DNA from: CAVUAT01 sp963739545
GTDB lineage: Bacteria > Actinomycetota > Thermoleophilia > Solirubrobacterales > 70-9
Length of the DNA stretch: 64,000 nucleotides
Reading direction: 5' to 3'
Assembly: GCA_963739545.1 (NCBI GenBank)
Contig: CAVUAT010000011.1
Location: 1 to 64,000 of the forward strand
Below are positions 60,309-64,000 of this stretch, one piece after another; the stretch's first letter is position 1; every line of letters starts with the position of its first letter. The translations under genes were made by a program, and so were the position numbers. Below the pieces are notes generated by a model. That model was given only the letters and a program-made list of their open reading frames with translations. It did not search any database and was not told where the DNA came from.

Positions 60309-60761
60309 ATGCTCAAGCAGGCACTTCGGCTGACGCTCATGGCCCTGGCGATCGTGCTCGCAGGGGGCCTCGTGGCCTGCGGTGGCGACGACGATGACGA
60401 CGAACCCGCCACGACCGCGTCGAGCACCGCTTCCGGCTCGGACGAGGAGCAGATCCGCGATGTCGCGGACCGCTTCGCCCAGTCCATTGAGGACGAAGAC
60501 GCCGAGCTTCTCTGCAGCGTCCTCGCTCCCCAGGACGTCCAGCAGGCGGGCGGTGGCGGGCTCGAGGAGTGCGTCACGGCCAGCGACACCGAGGACAACG
60601 CTCTGTTCGCCGCGCCCGACCAGGACCTCTCGATCGAGGAAGTCACCGTCGACCCCGGTGGAAAGACGGCGACGGCGATCCAGGCCGGCGGCGGGTTCCT
60701 GACGCTCGTGAAGGTCGACGACGCCTGGTATGTCACCTTCGGCGCTGCCGCCGCGGGCTGA
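60309..60761 (+). CDS. Small lipoprotein
   Basis: A 150-residue lipoprotein has a signal peptide and lipobox (ALAIVLAGGLVACGG, acylated Cys near residue 24) followed by an acidic linker (DDDDDEPATTASSTASGSDE). The mature domain of about 95 residues resembles NTF2/DUF4878-type small domains (RDVADRFAQSIEDEDAELLC then LEECVTAS), with a Cys pair. It begins 9 bases after the B12 operon's last gene and may be co-transcribed, but nothing in it points to B12. Function unknown. Confidence 0.75.
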   Translation: MLKQALRLTLMALAIVLAGGLVACGGDDDDDEPATTASSTASGSDEEQIRDVADRFAQSIEDEDAELLCSVLAPQDVQQAGGGGLEECVTASDTEDNALFAAPDQDLSIEEVTVDPGGKTATAIQAGGGFLTLVKVDDAWYVTFGAAAAG

Positions 60762-60784
60762 CCGGCGAGGCCGGGCCGCCGACG

Positions 60785-61294
60785 GTGGATGTCGAGCAGG
60801 CAATCCGCACCCGCCGGACGCACAAGGCCTACCTGCCCGAACAGCTCGACCGCGGAACGCTCGAGGAACTACTCGACCTCGCCCGCTGGGCGCCGAACCA
60901 CCACCTCACGAATCCCTGGCGCTTCCGGGTCGTGGGCCCCGAGACGCTCGAGCGGCTGAAGGAGGTGGCCGGGCCCGAGGGGGCGGGAAAGCTCGACCGC
61001 GCGCCGACGCTCGTCGTGTGCTCGGCCGCGCTCAGCGGAGACCCCGAGAGCGACGAGGAGGACCTGCACGCGGTGGCCGTCGCCGCCTACATCGTGCTGC
61101 TCGCGGCTCACGCGCGCGGCCTCGCCGGGTACTGGCGCACGCCGGAGCTGCTGCGAAGCGAGGCTGGCCGGGCCGCGGTCGGGATGCCCGCCGACGAGCG
61201 CTTCGTCGGCCTGATCCATCTCGGTCGCCCGGTTCAGGAGCAGCGGCCTCCCGAGCGCGCGCCGCTCGGTCAGGTGGCCGAGTTCCTCGCCTGA
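60785..61294 (+). CDS. Nitroreductase-family flavoprotein
   Basis: A 169-residue protein starts at GTG 60785. It has the nitroreductase signature: VEQAIRTRRTHKAYLPEQLD near the start, LDLARWAPNHHLTNPWRFRV (FMN-binding) and IVLLAAHARGLAGYWRTPEL later, ending FVGLIHLGRPVQ. Such FMN enzymes reduce nitro compounds, quinones or flavins using NAD(P)H. Upstream open residues to 60569 belong to the shadow of the lipoprotein gene. It is closely followed by glpD after 13 bases. Confidence 0.9.
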   Translation: MDVEQAIRTRRTHKAYLPEQLDRGTLEELLDLARWAPNHHLTNPWRFRVVGPETLERLKEVAGPEGAGKLDRAPTLVVCSAALSGDPESDEEDLHAVAVAAYIVLLAAHARGLAGYWRTPELLRSEAGRAAVGMPADERFVGLIHLGRPVQEQRPPERAPLGQVAEFLA

Positions 61295-61307
61295 TTTCAT
61301 CCCTGAG

Positions 61308-62981
61308 GTGATCTCGCGCGCAACAGCCCTCGAGGCGATGCAGGCCGAGCCGTTCGACGTCGTCGTGATCGGCGGCGGCGTCACCGGCGCGGGCGTCGCG
61401 CTCGACGCCGCCTCGCGCGGCTATTCGGTCGCCCTGGTCGAGCGCCACGACTTCGCGATCGGCACCTCGAGCCGATCGTCGAAGATGGTCCACGGGGGCC
61501 TGCGCTACCTGCAGAACTTCGACCTCGGCCTGGTCCGCGAGGCATTGCTGGAGCGCCAGCTGATGGTCCAGCTCGCGCCCCACCTCGTCTACCCGACCCA
61601 GTTCCTGGTCCCGACGGTCGGCGACGCCCGCAGGGACCGGCGCATCGGCGTCGGGCTCAACCTCTACGACGTGATGGCCACGTCGAGGCTCGGCCGAGGG
61701 CGGGCGAACCGCTCCGAGCACGGCGCCGACGACGGCTACTGGGCCCCCGATCGCCACCGCACGATCACCGGCGAGGAGGCCGCCGAGCTGGCGCCCGCCC
61801 TGGCGCCGCTCGAGCCGAGCTCGGCCTACCTCTTCTATGACTGCCAGACCGACGACGCCCGCCTCGTGCTGACGATCCTGGGTGAGGCTGAGCGATTCGG
61901 CGCTGTTCTTCTGAACGGCGCCGACGTGACCGAGATCCTCGACGCTGGCGGCCGAGCCGCCGGAGTCAGGTGCGTCGACGGCCTGAGCGGCGAGAGCTTC
62001 GAGGTGCGCGCCGCCAACGTCGTCAACGCGACGGGCGTATGGGCCGACCAGATCCGGCCGGACGAGATCCTGACCGAGGAGGAGATCCCGAAGATCGCTC
62101 CCAGCCGCGGGGCCCACATCGCGATCTCGACGGAGCACATCGACTCGGGGGAGGCCGCGTTCGTCGTGCCGGCGGGCGAGGAGCGAACGGTGATGGTCCT
62201 CCCCTGGTACGGGCGCGCCTTGATCGGCCCTACCGACAACGACTACGACGGCGACATCGACGCCGTCCCCCCGAGCTCCGGCGACGTGCACTACCTGCTC
62301 GACGCCGTCAACGCGTACCTTGGCCTCGAGCTCGGGCCCGAGCACATCACCGGCGCCTACGCGGGGGTGCGTCCCCTGATCTCAAGCGGGGACCCGAAGA
62401 AGTCCGTCGACATCTCTCGGAAGGCCGAGCTGTACGAGACCTCGTCGGGGATGCTGACGATCACCGGCGGCAAGCTCACGACCTGGCGGCGGATGGCCGA
62501 GGACACGGTCGACCGCATCGTCGAGCGGGACGGGCGCGAGGGCGCGTCGCGCACCGACGACATCCCGCTCGGCATGACGGCCCGCCCCGAGGACCTCGAG
62601 ACCGAGCTCGAGCTGCCCGCCGGAGCGGCCGAGCAGCTCGCCTTCCGCTACGGCCACGCTGCCCGGAAGGTGCTCGACGTCGCCGAGGCCGACCCCGCGC
62701 TGGCCAAGCCGATCCTCGAAGGGCATCCCGACCTGCTCGCCGAGGCCGTGATCGCGGCGCGCTCCGAGCAGGCCCGCTCGCTGGCAGACGTGCTGCTGCG
62801 GCGCACCCGCCTGGGGCTGGTCGCCGCGGTCGAGCTGCGCGAGGAAGCGCCGCGCAGGGCGGTGGCCGAGGCTATGGCCCCCGAGCTTGGCTGGTCGGCC
62901 ACGGACGTGGAGCGCGAGGTCGATGCCTGGGACGCGGTCGCAACGCGCGAGGGCCTCGACCCCGCTGCTTCCATAAGCTAG
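61308..62981 (+). CDS. glpD: Glycerol-3-phosphate dehydrogenase (FAD-dependent)
   Basis: A 557-residue flavoprotein starts at GTG 61308. FAD motif VVVIGGGVTGAGVALDAASR, then GTSSRSSKMVHGGLRYLQNF, then GVRPLISSGDPKKSVDISRK and TITGGKLTTWRRMAEDTVDR mark the GlpD family; a C-terminal helical cap follows. It oxidises glycerol-3-phosphate to dihydroxyacetone phosphate, feeding electrons to quinones. No glycerol kinase or facilitator is adjacent. Its stop is 6 bases from the rho-like gene start, so they may be co-transcribed. Confidence 0.93.
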   Translation: MISRATALEAMQAEPFDVVVIGGGVTGAGVALDAASRGYSVALVERHDFAIGTSSRSSKMVHGGLRYLQNFDLGLVREALLERQLMVQLAPHLVYPTQFLVPTVGDARRDRRIGVGLNLYDVMATSRLGRGRANRSEHGADDGYWAPDRHRTITGEEAAELAPALAPLEPSSAYLFYDCQTDDARLVLTILGEAERFGAVLLNGADVTEILDAGGRAAGVRCVDGLSGESFEVRAANVVNATGVWADQIRPDEILTEEEIPKIAPSRGAHIAISTEHIDSGEAAFVVPAGEERTVMVLPWYGRALIGPTDNDYDGDIDAVPPSSGDVHYLLDAVNAYLGLELGPEHITGAYAGVRPLISSGDPKKSVDISRKAELYETSSGMLTITGGKLTTWRRMAEDTVDRIVERDGREGASRTDDIPLGMTARPEDLETELELPAGAAEQLAFRYGHAARKVLDVAEADPALAKPILEGHPDLLAEAVIAARSEQARSLADVLLRRTRLGLVAAVELREEAPRRAVAEAMAPELGWSATDVEREVDAWDAVATREGLDPAASIS

Positions 62982-62987
62982 CTCCCG

Positions 62988-64000
62988 ATGGCTGACGATC
63001 TCACGAACCTGCACCTGGCCGATCTTCACGAGCGCGCGGAGCGCCTTGACGTGCCCGGCTTTCGCATGCTGACCCGCGATGAGCTGATCGACGCGATCGG
63101 CGAGGCGGAGGAGGGTGGCGGCGACACCGCCGCACCCGACCGCGAGGATCGCCCCGCGCGGGGCTCGCGCGGCGGGCGCCGCCGCGGCTCGCGCGGCCGC
63201 GGCGGGCGTGGGGGCAGGGGCCGGGGCCGCGGTGCCGACCGCGACGACGAATCGCCTCGCGGTCGCGATGAGGAGACTGACCCCGACGAGGAGGCCTCCG
63301 ACGAGGAAGTCGAGACGGAGGACGTGACCGGCGTACTCGACCGGATGCCCCAGGGCTACGGCTTCCTGCGCCTCGAGGGCGCCGACGCCGACAGCGAGAC
63401 CGACGAGGAGGAGGGGGAGGGCGACGTCTACGTATCCGCCTCCCAGATCCGCCGTTGCGAGCTTCGTCCCGGTGACATGGTCAGCGGCCCCGCCCGGCGC
63501 CCCCGCCGCGGTGAGCGCCACAGGGCCCTGGTTCGGATCACCTCGGTGAACGGAGCCGAGCCCGAGGGAGATCGAGTCAAGTTCACGGACCTGACGGCCA
63601 TCGCGCCGACCCGGCGCATCTCACTCGGCGATGCCGACGACGGCCTTGTGCGCGCCGTCGACCTGCTGACCCCGCTCGCCTTCGGCCAGCGAGTGCTGGT
63701 GCTGGCCGAGCCGCGCTCGGGGCGCACGACCCTGCTTCGCGCGCTCGCCCGGACACTCGAGGGCTCCGACGCGCATATCTCGGTCCTACTGGCCGACGAG
63801 CGTCCCGAGGAGGTCACGGAGTGGAAGCGCGCGCTGCCCGAGGCCGAGATCGTCGCCGCCGCGGCCGACCGGGAGCCCACCGACCAGGTTCGCGCAGTCG
63901 AGCTCGCCGTCGGCCAGGCCAAGCGCCGCGCGGAGTCAGGCGAGGACGTCGTCGTCATCCTCGACTCCCTCTCGCGGCTCGCTCTCGGCTACCGCGACCC
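62988..64000 (+). CDS. rho: Transcription termination factor Rho-like, 5' part, divergent P-loop
   Basis: At least 337 residues of Rho, cut by the window edge. The start is ATG 62988 (MADDLTNLHLADLHERAERL, Rho_N). Then comes an Arg/Gly/Asp-rich insertion (residues 45-110) typical of actinobacteria, the RNA-binding domain VTGVLDRMPQGYGFLR, and the ATPase region with FGQRVLVLAEPRSGRTTLLR, LLADERPEEVTEWKR and VVILDSLSRLALGYRD. The usual P-loop PPKAGKT is here EPRSGRT, so the catalytic Walker A lysine is an arginine, and the usual DEPASRH segment reads DREPTDQ. It could be a variant Rho or a paralogue. Confidence 0.88.
   Translation, partial: MADDLTNLHLADLHERAERLDVPGFRMLTRDELIDAIGEAEEGGGDTAAPDREDRPARGSRGGRRRGSRGRGGRGGRGRGRGADRDDESPRGRDEETDPDEEASDEEVETEDVTGVLDRMPQGYGFLRLEGADADSETDEEEGEGDVYVSASQIRRCELRPGDMVSGPARRPRRGERHRALVRITSVNGAEPEGDRVKFTDLTAIAPTRRISLGDADDGLVRAVDLLTPLAFGQRVLVLAEPRSGRTTLLRALARTLEGSDAHISVLLADERPEEVTEWKRALPEAEIVAAAADREPTDQVRAVELAVGQAKRRAESGEDVVVILDSLSRLALGYRD

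Overview
The window is high-GC DNA with dense gene packing, many 4-bp GTGA/ATGA gene overlaps and many GTG starts. The gene content is actinobacterial: a six-gene mce (mammalian cell entry) cluster, DUF3159, DUF3556, DUF6325 and SHOCT proteins, an N-terminally extended Rho and a mycobacterial/Bacillus-type LexA box. The secreted-protein repertoire, with lysine-rich C-termini, points to a Thermoleophilia/Solirubrobacterales-like actinobacterium. That placement is inference; there is no rRNA here.

Region 1 (1-9 kb) is a disturbed, mobile zone. A SulP transporter and a phospholipase-C-like phosphoesterase are both broken by frameshifts. Two homologous excisionase/integrase modules lie in inverted orientation (about 2.46-3.95 kb and 7.2-8.64 kb) around a Spo11/topoisomerase VI-A-like toprim protein, a zinc-ribbon protein and a secreted protein. 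A 15-bp tRNA-3'-end-like core sits at both outer ends and again at 12449, which suggests attachment-site remnants of an island. Differences between the two modules are largely indels, so part of the damage may be sequencing error.

Region 2 (9-42 kb) is ordinary chromosome. It has two secreted proteins, a phosphate transporter PiT with its DUF47 partner, a VIT-family transporter, a universal stress protein with a flavoprotein, duplicated SnoaL-like genes, SOS-controlled DinB and DUF6325/SHOCT proteins. A TetR/SnoaL/acyl-CoA dehydrogenase zone, a chromate transporter, DUF3556 with a phytoene-desaturase-like oxidase, a second large acyl-CoA dehydrogenase, GreA and a GH25 lysozyme follow. Then come a PucR regulator divergent from two fatty-acid desaturases, an alpha/beta hydrolase, a DUF1365/amine-oxidase pair, a sulfatase, DUF2207/LemA, DUF547, tRNA-Leu and tRNA-Glu, and DUF3159.

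Region 3 (43.4-52.5 kb) encodes six tightly coupled Mce proteins without adjacent YrbE permeases, preceded by about 1 kb with no credible gene. A secreted protein with a polylysine tail and a strong terminator follow.

Region 4 (53.5-60.3 kb) is the most notable part. A cobalamin riboswitch precedes an overlapping gene run: a secreted DUF4430 (transcobalamin C-terminal-like) protein, a DUF4430 lipoprotein, an ECF transporter T subunit, a fused double ATPase, and an ECF S-component fused to an extracellular alpha/alpha-barrel with prenyltransferase/transcobalamin-like repeats. Together these look like a bacterial intrinsic-factor-like vitamin B12 capture and uptake system. A lipoprotein, a nitroreductase, glycerol-3-phosphate dehydrogenase and the start of a divergent Rho factor close the window.
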